Assembly: GCA_016840305.1 (NCBI GenBank)
Contig: JAEOSP010000046.1
Location: 1-15,474 of the forward strand
DNA from: Candidatus Hodarchaeota archaeon
GTDB taxonomy: Archaea > Asgardarchaeota > Heimdallarchaeia > Hodarchaeales > Hodarchaeaceae
Length of the DNA: 15,474 bases
Reading direction: 5' to 3'
Below are positions 1 to 7,353 of this stretch, in pieces. Numbering within the stretch: position 1 is the stretch's first letter; each line of letters starts with the position of its first letter. A model generated the notes under the pieces. That model saw only the letters and a program-made list of their open reading frames with translations, was not told where the DNA came from and ran no database searches. The position numbers and the translations under genes were made by a program.

Positions 1-306
1 ATCTGGAGATAGTAATTTTCCAGGTGTAATTTCACGTTTCTGTTTGTGAAACATTGATATTTCCCATATACCAATTAATCCCCCGAGAAATCCTCCTATT
101 ATTGCTCCAATATATAATGCTTCAGGCCATATGATTGGAAGAGTCCACAATTGTCTTGATATCACTCCAACAGAACTCGTGATGAATAAAACAATGAAAT
201 AACATACAATTGATGGAATAAATAACGCAATACCCAAATATATTAGGTTAATTACTTTAAAACTTATTGGATTTGTGATAGTACTTTCTTCAGGTTCTTC
301 TATCAT
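1..306 (-). CDS. Membrane protein, partial (C-terminus beyond window)
   Basis: The reading frame is open from an ATG to the left edge (102 codons visible). I see two hydrophobic segments, at about residues 17-42 and 62-82; the second is glycine-rich. A charged stretch (FHKQKREITPGK) follows, so the visible part looks like two membrane helices with short polar ends. The N-terminus is acidic (MIEEPEES). Two in-frame ATGs exist, at 312 and 306. A GGTGAT Shine-Dalgarno-like element (313-318) touches the first and lies 6 nt from the second, so I prefer 306. The gene starts 17 nt after the lysS stop on the same strand, with the ribosome site in the gap, which suggests co-transcription. No family is recognised and the function is unknown. 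Confidence 0.6.
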   Translation of the reverse strand, partial: MIEEPEESTITNPISFKVINLIYLGIALFIPSIVCYFIVLFITSSVGVISRQLWTLPIIWPEALYIGAIIGGFLGGLIGIWEISMFHKQKREITPGKLLSPD

Positions 307-322
307 ATTCATATCACCTGTA

Positions 323-1975
323 TTAGTTATTTATCTCTGAAAGTCGATTGATAACCCATTCTTTTTCTAATGCAGCAATGAACGGTGCAAAACGTGGGCC
401 GCGATTTGCTCCCAGAAGGATTTGGTAAAGAGCTCCAAAGAATCGCGTCATTTGTTTTCTTGAAAGACTGAATTTTCCTTTTATCGCAATCATACTATTT
501 TTAATCTCTTCCTCTGTCCAGGAGATTTCGTTAAAAGTTGCTAAAAGGTCAATGATTATTTCTTTCATTTCCGAATCGATTTGTGAGAGAATTTCTTCAG
601 AGATTTTTTCTGGAATTGCAATTCTTAGATGTGAGGGGGCACAATCAGAAACCCATTCAGCAGCTTGCTTTAATCGGGTATGGATATGCTTCTGAATATC
701 ATCAGTCACTTCTTCTGTGAGGATTCCTGTTGCTTGAAGCTTTTCAATTGCCTGTTTTGTACCTACTTCACCTGCTTCAACTAATTGAGTTAGAATAATA
801 GCTTGAGTGAAATCTAGTTGGAATCCAATGTATGAAGGAACTTTGTTAAAGTGAGCAATCTCATAACTTCTCCGAATGGTTCTTAATTCAGATTCATCAT
901 CAAATGGTTCAATTCCATGATAGATTCGCTGTGCTTTGTCATATTCTGAAATATAATTTGGGATTTTATCCAATCCCAAAACAATTCTTCTCCTAGGTGG
1001 AGGTTTTAGGTATAAGTAACGTAAAACCTGAGAATCAGCATATTTTAACCAAGTTGTTGGGGTAAATCCAATAAATCCTGAACTTGTCATATCACCATGA
1101 TCAGTTCGTCCTTCTGAATAGCCAACCCATTCGTTCCAAAATCCGTATGGGCCAGAACTTTTTAGAATAGTCTCTAGTACTTCAATACAACTATCTCTTG
1201 ATCCTCCTGGGGTTGCATGATCTTTTCCATATGGTTCGAAATGAATTTTCAAAGTGTACCAAATTGCTAACCATTCTAATCTCCAGGTTAATTTTCCCAG
1301 TTGCATATCAGACCACCCTTCATCCTCGCATTCGGAACAGGAGTAATGCACTTTATACGATTCAATGTCAATTTCTAAAGCAGTGGTTGTACCGATTCGA
1401 TTACATTTATTACACATTGGATTAAATGGAATCCAATCTTTAGGAAACGGATTATCTCCCCTGTATTTATTCAAAATTATTCTTACTGCTTCTCTTTGTT
1501 CAATGAGTTTTTTTATTGTCTGTTTCATTTCTTCAGTTTTGTAAAATTCATGTGTACGAATTATTTTTATCTTCTTTCCAAATTTTGATAATGGTATGCC
1601 GAAATCTTGCCAAAAATAATCAACCCATGAAGATTTTCTTCCTGTGGGGTCGGGTACATCAACTAATCGCCAGTTAATATATTTTTTCGCCTTTTTGGGA
1701 TCAGAAAAGCTATTTAATTGTGCTTCTTTACCTTTCCATGGATCTGATGTATATAAAATGAGATAATGAGTTGCTGAAAATCCTTTATGTTGGAGTTCTT
1801 GTACAACTGCATTTGTTAAGACAATTTCTCCTCGTAAACGTCCAACATGTTGTTTTCCTGAGATGGAGATTCCACAATTACAATGAAACTCCTTTGTTTC
1901 AGGCCAATGGGTGATTAAATCTTCCGTCAATTTATCTATCCAATGGAGCTTTTCTGTTTTTGGCTGACCGCTCAT
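323..1975 (-). CDS. lysS: Lysyl-tRNA synthetase, class I (archaeal type)
   Basis: Charges tRNA-Lys with lysine in the cytoplasm. The 550-residue length fits the class I enzyme. Seen in order: a HIGH-like signature SGKQHVGRLRGE (H43-R46), a zinc-type pair C188-x2-C191 / C213-x2-C216, the family signature GKDHATPGGS (250-259), the KMSKS-loop region at about 295-300, and a helical C-terminal anticodon-binding region with GPRFAPFIA near the end. Compared with the Pyrococcus horikoshii enzyme as I remember it (KMSGSKG loop), the loop here reads DMTSSG, so both lysines are absent. The HIGH region (HVGR) is also variant, and the stretch after the first Rossmann strand is diverged. The rest supports a working enzyme; a lineage-specific variant or a paralogue with another role is possible. 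ATG start; a TATA-like element lies about 52 nt upstream. Confidence 0.92.
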   Translation of the reverse strand: MSGQPKTEKLHWIDKLTEDLITHWPETKEFHCNCGISISGKQHVGRLRGEIVLTNAVVQELQHKGFSATHYLILYTSDPWKGKEAQLNSFSDPKKAKKYINWRLVDVPDPTGRKSSWVDYFWQDFGIPLSKFGKKIKIIRTHEFYKTEEMKQTIKKLIEQREAVRIILNKYRGDNPFPKDWIPFNPMCNKCNRIGTTTALEIDIESYKVHYSCSECEDEGWSDMQLGKLTWRLEWLAIWYTLKIHFEPYGKDHATPGGSRDSCIEVLETILKSSGPYGFWNEWVGYSEGRTDHGDMTSSGFIGFTPTTWLKYADSQVLRYLYLKPPPRRRIVLGLDKIPNYISEYDKAQRIYHGIEPFDDESELRTIRRSYEIAHFNKVPSYIGFQLDFTQAIILTQLVEAGEVGTKQAIEKLQATGILTEEVTDDIQKHIHTRLKQAAEWVSDCAPSHLRIAIPEKISEEILSQIDSEMKEIIIDLLATFNEISWTEEEIKNSMIAIKGKFSLSRKQMTRFFGALYQILLGANRGPRFAPFIAALEKEWVINRLSEINN

Positions 1976-2026
1976 TTACTGGTTCCACATCGTTTTATTT
2001 TTATTAAAGAGTAAGTTTGAGAAGAG

Positions 2027-2034
2027 TTTTTAAA
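2027..2034 (-). promoter_or_regulatory. Candidate TATA box for lysS
   Basis: On the minus strand the sequence reads CTTTAAAAACT, a good archaeal TATA-like element. It sits about 52 nt before the lysS ATG, which would give a 5' leader of about 25-30 nt. No clear Shine-Dalgarno motif lies directly before the ATG. The call rests on sequence match and spacing only. Confidence 0.4.
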
Positions 2035-2122
2035 GAACAGTCTTCTTTATTAGCAGTACACACACTATCAGATAGCGTTAAAATCTTTACACTAAAGGTA
2101 TGCTAATACTCCATTGGCCATT

Positions 2123-2134
2123 ATTGATATCAAT
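2123..2134. repeat. 12-bp perfect palindrome in divergent promoter region
   Basis: ATTGATATCAAT is a perfect palindrome lying between the divergent lysS and GlmU-like promoters. A nearby CTATC-A-GATAG (2065-2075) and two copies of TAGCGTTA (2073-2080 and 2165-2172) are also present. In AT-rich DNA elements this short arise by chance, so an operator role is only a possibility. The rest of the 1976-2251 gap holds promoters and no credible gene. Confidence 0.2.
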
Positions 2135-2174
2135 GGTTTCTGAAGTATGTTTACAGTAAGTTTTTAGCGTTAGA

Positions 2175-2182
2175 TTTAATAA
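2175..2182 (+). promoter_or_regulatory. Candidate TATA box for GlmU-like gene
   Basis: TTTAATAA lies about 77 nt before the preferred ATG at 2252 and 56 nt before an upstream ATG at 2231. Spacing to either start is compatible with a short to medium leader. Sequence and position only. Confidence 0.3.
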
Positions 2183-2251
2183 TTTCTGAACTATCCAATA
2201 TCAATTGAAACAGTTTGTAGTAGATAATTGATGAAGAAAATAGTGGTTATA

Positions 2252-3457
2252 ATGAAAGCTTTAGTGTTAGCTGCTGGCGCAGGGACAGAAATGTTGCCAT
2301 TATCGAAGTATTGTCCTAAAACCATGCTTCAAGTTCAAGGGAAATTCGTTATTGAGTATGTAATTGATGGATTGATAGAAACAGGTATTGATGAATTTGT
2401 TATTGTTCTTGGCCATCAGAAAAAGAAGCTGGATAGAGTGTTAGGAGAATATAGGAGTAAGGGTGTTAATATCAAGGTTATAGATCAAGGCCAAGAGTCT
2501 GGAATTGAAGGAGCTATTCTTTCTGCTTATCCGATCCTCAGTGGGAGTCAACCTTTCATTATTGCATATGGGGATATTGTTACTCCCAGTAAATTCTACC
2601 ATCATTTACTCAATTCTTACATTAATACAGCTGCAGATGGAGCAATCGCCGTTACTCTGATGGGAAAAGCCCAAGAATTTGGAATAGCTAACCTTGATGA
2701 TCGTGGGTTCATTACAAAAATTTTACCTGACCCTTCTAAGGATGAAAACGATACAAACTATATTTTCGCGGGTGCATCTATCTTACCTGGTGAATTTTTT
2801 GATATCCTAAAAGAGGAGAAGAAATTGACGAAAGCACTCTCACGGTTGCTGAAAGAACAGAGACGAATTTGTGCTTCAGTCTGGCAAGACGAATGGACAG
2901 ATGTAGGTTATGGATGGGATCTTTTAAATGCTAATAGGAATCTTTATGTTGATTTAGACTATGCTCGTATTCATAAATCGGCAAAAATTTCTCCTTCGGC
3001 TCATATATCTGGTTTGGTTGTTATAGAAGAAGGAGTTACTATTGACCATAACGCAAAGATTGTTGGTCCTTGTTATATAGGTAAAAATGTTTACATTGGT
3101 ACAAACAGTTTGATTCGTGATTTTTCTTGTATTGAGGAAGAATGTAGCATTGGTTTTTCTGTTGAAATTAAAAATTCAGTAATTCAACCACGTACAAAAA
3201 TTGGCCGATTATCGTTTGTTGGAGATAGTGTAATTGGAGAAAATGTGGTTATTGGTTCTGGTGTAACAACTATGAATGTATTAAGGGATGAGGTATCGCA
3301 AAAAGCTCCTCAGCATATTAAGGGGCGAGAATATCACAAATTAGGAAGCATTATTGGACCTAATTCCTTAATTGGCTCAAACTCTGTTATTAAGCCTTAT
3401 GTGGTTATTGATGCAGATCAGGTGATTCCTGATGGTAGTGTTATAAAAAAAGAATAA
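2252..3457 (+). CDS. GlmU-like sugar-1-phosphate nucleotidyltransferase / left-handed beta-helix protein
   Basis: Two domains are visible: a nucleotidyltransferase (about 1-235) beginning MKALVLAAGAGT, with PKTML (K23), AYGDIV (D108) and WTDVGYGWDLLNAN, then a left-handed beta-helix of hexapeptide repeats (about 240-401). This is the layout and length (401 aa) of archaeal GlmU-type enzymes such as Sulfolobus ST0452, which make UDP-GlcNAc or dTDP-sugars for surface glycans. Oddities: the usual GTRL arginine is glutamate (E13), and where GlmU enzymes carry the acetyltransferase His and Tyr (HLTYLGD / HLSYVGD) this protein has RLSFVGD (R319, F322). The asparagine further on (N342) appears kept. 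Either activity may therefore be altered or lost. An in-frame ATG at 2231 and a TTG at 2228 exist; I chose 2252 because the family begins with the MKALVLAAG strand. Single gene, divergent from lysS. Confidence 0.85.
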   Translation: MKALVLAAGAGTEMLPLSKYCPKTMLQVQGKFVIEYVIDGLIETGIDEFVIVLGHQKKKLDRVLGEYRSKGVNIKVIDQGQESGIEGAILSAYPILSGSQPFIIAYGDIVTPSKFYHHLLNSYINTAADGAIAVTLMGKAQEFGIANLDDRGFITKILPDPSKDENDTNYIFAGASILPGEFFDILKEEKKLTKALSRLLKEQRRICASVWQDEWTDVGYGWDLLNANRNLYVDLDYARIHKSAKISPSAHISGLVVIEEGVTIDHNAKIVGPCYIGKNVYIGTNSLIRDFSCIEEECSIGFSVEIKNSVIQPRTKIGRLSFVGDSVIGENVVIGSGVTTMNVLRDEVSQKAPQHIKGREYHKLGSIIGPNSLIGSNSVIKPYVVIDADQVIPDGSVIKKE

Positions 3458-3496
3458 TTTGTTTGAGAATTAATAACGTCGATATTCATTAAAATT

Positions 3497-3512
3497 AAAA
3501 AAAAGAAAAAAA
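3497..3512 (-). terminator. T-run terminator of the 3530-4210 gene
   Basis: On the minus strand, 18 nt past the stop of the membrane protein gene, the sequence is T7-C-T8 followed by AATTTT. Archaeal RNA polymerase terminates on such T-tracts without a hairpin. The same run is A-rich on the plus strand, so it would not terminate the GlmU-like gene. Confidence 0.6.
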
Positions 3513-3529
3513 GGATGAAAGAAATTAAA

Positions 3530-4210
3530 TTAAACATTTAATTTCTCTGAAGGGACATAGGATAGAATTCTTCTAATTTTTTTCTCTTTCATATTCACTC
3601 GGAAAACATTAGGAATTCGATAAATATGGGGATCAGTTTCTGGTTTAATAAACAGATCACCGCTTAAGAAAAGCATTTTCTCGAAAATATCAGGGGTTGT
3701 TTTCTCGATATGAGCATGTTGTGCGTTTCCAAATCGTTTTTCATCGCCTAATATGCCTCTATGATGGTATATTTCAGTAGGTGAGATCATCCAATAGTCG
3801 ATTCGACTATAGATATATACCAAAATGAAATGAACAATCATCAGAAGCGAGAAGAAGAAATAAAAGTCATTCGACACATTGATATTGGGAAGTGTTAAGT
3901 TCAATGCAGTCCCTAATTGATCTTGTAAAAGGATTGCAATTAATACGATAATAATTACTCCAAAAGCAATTATCGCTGTTTTTCCAATACCAAAGTCAAA
4001 AGCAACGATAATGAAATTAAATGCAAATACTGCAAAGAAAAATGTTCCTAGTTCATTTTCAAGTGATGGATTTGCGGATTGAATTAAGAAACTGAGCATC
4101 GCAACTAACATCGATGGGTAGAAAAATAGCGTTTCGGGGTAAGATCTTATAATTATGAAATCTTTACTTGTCTTGGTTTTTGTTTTAGCCTGTTTTGTAA
4201 CCTCAGCCAT
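3530..4210 (-). CDS. Four-helix membrane protein with C-terminal bacterial-PH-like domain
   Basis: 226 residues. A basic N-terminus (KQAKTKTKTSK) is followed by a short segment with RSYPETLFFYP and four likely membrane helices at about 28-44, 55-74, 78-96 and 115-134. A soluble tail of about 90 residues follows. The tail (YWMISPTEIYHHRGILGDEKRFGN, then a phenylalanine-rich turn and SGDLFIKPE) follows the strand pattern of bacterial PH (DUF304/bPH2-type) domains fused to membrane segments. The resemblance is by eye and function in this family is poorly known, so none is assigned. The ATG at 4210 is supported by AGGAGATT (4217-4224) with 6 nt spacing. It is transcribed alone, has a TATA-like element at 4268-4275, and ends at a T-run. 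Confidence 0.75.
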   Translation of the reverse strand: MAEVTKQAKTKTKTSKDFIIIRSYPETLFFYPSMLVAMLSFLIQSANPSLENELGTFFFAVFAFNFIIVAFDFGIGKTAIIAFGVIIIVLIAILLQDQLGTALNLTLPNINVSNDFYFFFSLLMIVHFILVYIYSRIDYWMISPTEIYHHRGILGDEKRFGNAQHAHIEKTTPDIFEKMLFLSGDLFIKPETDPHIYRIPNVFRVNMKEKKIRRILSYVPSEKLNV

Positions 4211-4267
4211 AAATTTAATCTCCTAAATAGAACTATGCGTAATGTAGATTACTCCATCTTAAGTATG

Positions 4268-4275
4268 TTTTTATA
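4268..4275 (-). promoter_or_regulatory. Candidate TATA box for the PH-like membrane protein gene
   Basis: The minus strand reads TATAAAAA about 58 nt before the ATG at 4210. The expected transcript start would leave a leader of about 30 nt containing the AGGAGATT ribosome site. Confidence 0.4.
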
Positions 4276-4314
4276 TTTATTAGATAAATTTAGCTGAGAA
4301 TGGACAAAGATACC

Positions 4315-4347
4315 TTATATTTTGTTCAAGTTGTCATTTTCATTCAT
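4315..4347 (-). other. Possible 10-codon micro-ORF with consensus Shine-Dalgarno
   Basis: On the minus strand a perfect AGGAGG (4355-4360) lies 7 nt before an ATG that opens a 10-codon frame (MNENDNLNKI) ending in TAA at 4315. A TTTTAAAA element lies just upstream (about 4370-4377). It could be a leader peptide upstream of the membrane protein gene, a remnant of a lost gene, or a chance purine tract. Nothing in the peptide is recognisable. Confidence 0.2.
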
Positions 4348-4530
4348 CTCCTTTCCTCCTATTTTTCTCTTTTAAAATATTACGAAATCCCTCTACTGTA
4401 TTTATATGATACTTAATACCTTCAAATGCTGCAGAATGAATAATCACTATTCTATCAATGATGATTTCAAACGTAATCACTTGGTACTACTATCACATCA
4501 AGTTATAATCTTCAAAAACACTTTTTAAGG

Positions 4531-4550
4531 ATCTATTACTGATAATAGAT
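4531..4550. repeat. Inverted repeat, 8-bp arms, upstream of cdc6
   Basis: ATCTATTA-CTGA-TAATAGAT is a perfect inverted repeat with 8-bp arms and a 4-nt spacer. It begins 1-2 bp after a TTTTTAAG TATA-like element, a place where archaeal repressors commonly bind. If that promoter is used for cdc6 the leader would be about 145 nt. A few repeats of this size are expected by chance in 15 kb of AT-rich DNA. Confidence 0.3.
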
Positions 4551-4683
4551 TTACTATGCAAAATCAGAATTTGAATGAAGACTTGGGCGGTATATTAAGT
4601 CCCCAATTGTTAACACATTCATTGAATGATTTTCCATAGAACTCTAGTAATCTGGATAATTAGGCAAATAATATCTTTCAAAT

Positions 4684-4691
4684 GGAGATGA
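4684..4691 (+). promoter_or_regulatory. Shine-Dalgarno element deciding the cdc6 start
   Basis: GGAGATGA lies inside the longer reading frame (ATG 4682) and 5 nt before ATG 4697. It therefore cannot serve the upstream ATG and points to 4697 as the start. Confidence 0.5.
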
Positions 4692-4696
4692 GATTT

Positions 4697-5926
4697 ATGG
4701 ATGAACCTGATTTTCGACTGGTTGACTATTTTGATCAACAATCGCAAATTTTTAAGAAAGAAGATGTTTTTGAACCATCTTATATTCCACAGTTTCTTTA
4801 TCATCGAGAAAACGAATTTTCTGCCCTTGCTAATCATTTTAAAGCGATTGTTACTAAATCCTCGAATCTTCTCTCGAAGCAAGTTATTATCCAAGGTGCA
4901 GTAGGATTAGGAAAAACAGCCGTTGCAAAGCATTTTGGGCTAACCTTAGAATCATACTCTCAGAAGAATCAAGTTTCTGGTATTGAAAAGATTCTCTTTT
5001 TTCACCTTAATTGTCGTCGTTTACGATCTTGGAATTTAATTTTTACTTCAATTTTAAGACAACTTGTTCCTGCGTTTCCTTTGCGGGGTTTTAGTGCTTC
5101 AGAGTTGCTCGAATTCTTAGAATCAATCTTGGAGGAGAGAAAACAAAAGTTATTGCTATGCTTGGATGAGATAGATCACCTTATATCTGTATCAAACGGA
5201 CAGGATATCTTATATTCACTGATTAGAGGAACTGAGAGAATCAGACGGAGTCAATTCTCAATGATTTCATTAATTCTTATTACACGAAATCCTAATTTCC
5301 ACTCATTTCTGGATCCAGCATTATTTTCATCCCTCAGTAAGCGAATGATTATCTTCCCCGCATATAGTCTTCTACAGCTATATGATATAATCTCTATTCG
5401 TGCTGAACAAGGTCTGAAGTTTTCTGCTTATTCTCCCGAGATTTTGAAAATGATTGCAGAGATAGCTCATAAGCAAAAGGATGCGCGATATGCAATAGAA
5501 TTGCTGTGGAGAGCTGGAAAAACAGCAGAAGGAGAAAAAGTCAGAGAAATTCTTTATGAACATGTAAGAAAAGCACAAATAAGTAGTTTTCCTGTAAAGC
5601 AGAGTCTAATTACTGATCTGCCTCTACATCAGAAGTTAGTTTTGTTCACAATTGCCCAACTATTGCAACAACGTAATAATGAAGGATATATATTATCTAG
5701 CGAGATCAAAAGGGAATATGAAATCACCTGTGGAATAAAAGGTATTACTCCAAGAAAACAGACACAATTCTGGATTTATATTCAAGAGCTTACAAAAAGT
5801 GGGCTTATTACATCTAAGGTCATTAATCGTCACAATAAAGGTAGATCGCAAGGTAGGACGGCAAAGATAAGCATTTCTGATTTTCCTATATGTGAATTAA
5901 CCAATTTTCTTGATAAAATTCTATGA
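4697..5926 (+). CDS. cdc6: Orc1/Cdc6-type replication initiator ATPase
   Basis: Binds replication origins and loads the MCM helicase. The AAA+ core shows Walker A GAVGLGKT (67-74), Walker B LLLCLDEID (152-160), a sensor 1 asparagine in LITRN (N198), and a sensor 2 region DARYAIELLWRAG (262-274) with the arginine expected after it, all numbered from the start used here. A C-terminal winged-helix domain follows, ending with the typical GRSQGRTAKISIS wing. The length of 409 residues is normal. A longer frame begins at ATG 4682, but GGAGATGA (4684-4691) is a good Shine-Dalgarno element 5 nt before the ATG at 4697, so I start there (MDEPDF). The stop overlaps the 3' end of the convergent gene by 6 bp. 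Any paralogues elsewhere in the genome are unknown. Confidence 0.93.
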   Translation: MDEPDFRLVDYFDQQSQIFKKEDVFEPSYIPQFLYHRENEFSALANHFKAIVTKSSNLLSKQVIIQGAVGLGKTAVAKHFGLTLESYSQKNQVSGIEKILFFHLNCRRLRSWNLIFTSILRQLVPAFPLRGFSASELLEFLESILEERKQKLLLCLDEIDHLISVSNGQDILYSLIRGTERIRRSQFSMISLILITRNPNFHSFLDPALFSSLSKRMIIFPAYSLLQLYDIISIRAEQGLKFSAYSPEILKMIAEIAHKQKDARYAIELLWRAGKTAEGEKVREILYEHVRKAQISSFPVKQSLITDLPLHQKLVLFTIAQLLQQRNNEGYILSSEIKREYEITCGIKGITPRKQTQFWIYIQELTKSGLITSKVINRHNKGRSQGRTAKISISDFPICELTNFLDKIL

Positions 5927-7198
5927 TTCAACTGTATTCAGCTGAATATTCCGTTCAGCATCTAACATTATTCTTTGATTTTGGAAAATTATTATTTGCC
6001 CTGCAATAATTAAGATAAAGGTGATTATTGGAAGAAACTGGGCTGAAATACCTGTAATTACACATAAAGCTAAACAACTAGTAACAACTAACCGTTGATA
6101 AAGATCTTTAATCAAGAAAGCAATAATCAAGATTACGAAAAATCCAAGAAGAGTAAAAACCCAAACAATGTTCTCAAGATTAAAGAATAATACAAGTTCC
6201 GAAACTATTGACCCACCAAAGGAACCATCAAGAATTCGTTCTTCAGTATTATAGAAGAAAACAGTAGATTTCAATACATCCAGTAATCCAAAAGGAATGC
6301 TCACAAGTAAGCTTAATGCTGCAGCAATTACTGTTTTAATTAGTGCATCTATATAATCCTTCTTCATCAGGTATTCGACAACGTAAGCAACAATAAAAAT
6401 GCCAGCGAAATACTTAGAAAGCATACTGAGGGACCAGAATATCACAGTAAGATTAGTTTGCATACGTTTATGGAAATACCAACCTGCTATAAAAAATGTC
6501 TGTGCTAGACATACGTTATTCCAGATTAGAACAATAAAGAATAAACTTCCAAGAAGCGTTGCCTGTTTCCACCTGATTTCCATAATATCTTGTATTAGGA
6601 ATATCGAAATTAGCATTAAGATGAGATTCGTGATTAATAATCCCATTTCAGTAAATCCTGGTAAATATGAAGGAATGCTTGCTCCAACAAAAATCGATGA
6701 AATAACGTTCATTATCCCTAAAACGAGTGAATAAAATAGTAAATCAACTGGTAGGTATGCATATGTTACATATCGAAATCCACCAGGAGGATACGGTTGT
6801 GCATGGGGAACTTCTGCAACTACATATGGGTTTTTTCCTTCCCAGAGCATATTCGAACCTGTAATTACACCTTGAGTAATGTCTCCCGTGAAAATAATAT
6901 TATGGAACACGATGTACAAAACAATGGTAATACCAAGGCCTACCCATAACAAACCTTCAGAAAGTTGAAGAACTTTCTTGGATGCAGCAATCCATATACC
7001 AAAAATTAGTGTGAGATTATAAGCAATCACCCCTACCCAATAGCTATGATCAAGAACATAGAAATCATTTTCTACTACTGCGAAAGTTATAAACAGAACC
7101 GCTGGTATTAATGCGAAGATAATAATTAGGAATTCAGTTTTACGCCTTACAATTCGGTCTTGTATCTCTGAGATTAGGTTTTTGGCCATTATCATCAT
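5921..7198 (-). CDS. Polytopic membrane protein, GT-C-type glycosyltransferase candidate
   Basis: 425 residues with roughly ten to twelve hydrophobic helices spread along the whole length. Between the early helices is a loop GDITQGVITGSNMLWEGKNPY (from about residue 105), then QPYPPGGFRYVTYAYLPVD. The pattern 'acidic residue - glycine - NPY - YPPG' is typical of GT-C glycosyltransferases of the GT87/DUF2029 or GT39 type, which use polyprenyl-phosphate sugars on the outer face of the membrane; the Asp in GDIT is the candidate catalytic base. Donor and acceptor are unknown. A TTG at 7216 and ATGs at 7198, 7195 and 7189 are possible starts. A TATA-like element at 7230-7237 would place the transcript start near 7207, which excludes the TTG; 7198 or 7189 remain. 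It lies downstream of the surface protein gene on the same strand, separated by that gene's terminator and its own promoter. Confidence 0.7.
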   Translation of the reverse strand: MMIMAKNLISEIQDRIVRRKTEFLIIIFALIPAVLFITFAVVENDFYVLDHSYWVGVIAYNLTLIFGIWIAASKKVLQLSEGLLWVGLGITIVLYIVFHNIIFTGDITQGVITGSNMLWEGKNPYVVAEVPHAQPYPPGGFRYVTYAYLPVDLLFYSLVLGIMNVISSIFVGASIPSYLPGFTEMGLLITNLILMLISIFLIQDIMEIRWKQATLLGSLFFIVLIWNNVCLAQTFFIAGWYFHKRMQTNLTVIFWSLSMLSKYFAGIFIVAYVVEYLMKKDYIDALIKTVIAAALSLLVSIPFGLLDVLKSTVFFYNTEERILDGSFGGSIVSELVLFFNLENIVWVFTLLGFFVILIIAFLIKDLYQRLVVTSCLALCVITGISAQFLPIITFILIIAGQIIIFQNQRIMLDAERNIQLNTVES

Positions 7199-7229
7199 TC
7201 CAGTTGTATTTACCAATTATCTGGTCAAG

Positions 7230-7237
7230 TTTTAATT
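7230..7237 (-). promoter_or_regulatory. Candidate TATA box for the membrane glycosyltransferase candidate
   Basis: The minus strand reads AATTAAAA about 32-39 nt before ATG 7198. This gives a leader of about 9-18 nt to ATG 7198 or 7189 and would put TTG 7216 upstream of the transcript start. Confidence 0.35.
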
Positions 7238-7323
7238 ATTCTACGCTATTTCAAATTGATTACCATAATAGTCTTCTGACATAGAAGAATAACAAAATCG
7301 ACAAAGAACTACTGAAAAGTCAG

Positions 7324-7338
7324 AAAAAAGAAAAAAAA
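7324..7338 (-). terminator. T-run terminator of the surface protein gene
   Basis: The minus strand reads T8-C-T6 starting 15 nt after the stop codon at 7354. This is nearly the same interrupted T-run as that behind the 3530-4210 gene. No hairpin precedes it, as expected for archaeal termination. Confidence 0.6.
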
Positions 7339-7353
7339 GAAGAGGAAGACGAT

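Larger units (their letters stand above)
4211..4696. other. Gene-poor region upstream of cdc6; possible replication origin
   Basis: About 490 bp of AT-rich sequence separate two divergent genes, and I find no credible protein or RNA gene. It holds the promoter of the left gene, the micro-ORF at 4315-4347, a 38-nt pyrimidine tract (about 4336-4373, plus strand), an inverted repeat (4531-4550) and TATA-like elements at about 4522-4529 and 4591-4598 that could serve cdc6. Archaeal origins often sit beside cdc6, but I see no match to the published ORB core (TCCAGTGGAAAC-like) on either strand. The origin idea rests on location alone. Confidence 0.3.

Noticed and set aside
4531..4550. Reading the inverted repeat as an ORB origin element
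   Set aside because: It has none of the ORB core bases and no adjacent G-run. It fits an operator better, if it is functional at all.
4619..4894. 91-codon minus-strand open frame overlapping the cdc6 start
   Set aside because: It lies antisense to the well-supported cdc6 coding sequence and translates to a low-complexity lysine/isoleucine-rich chain.
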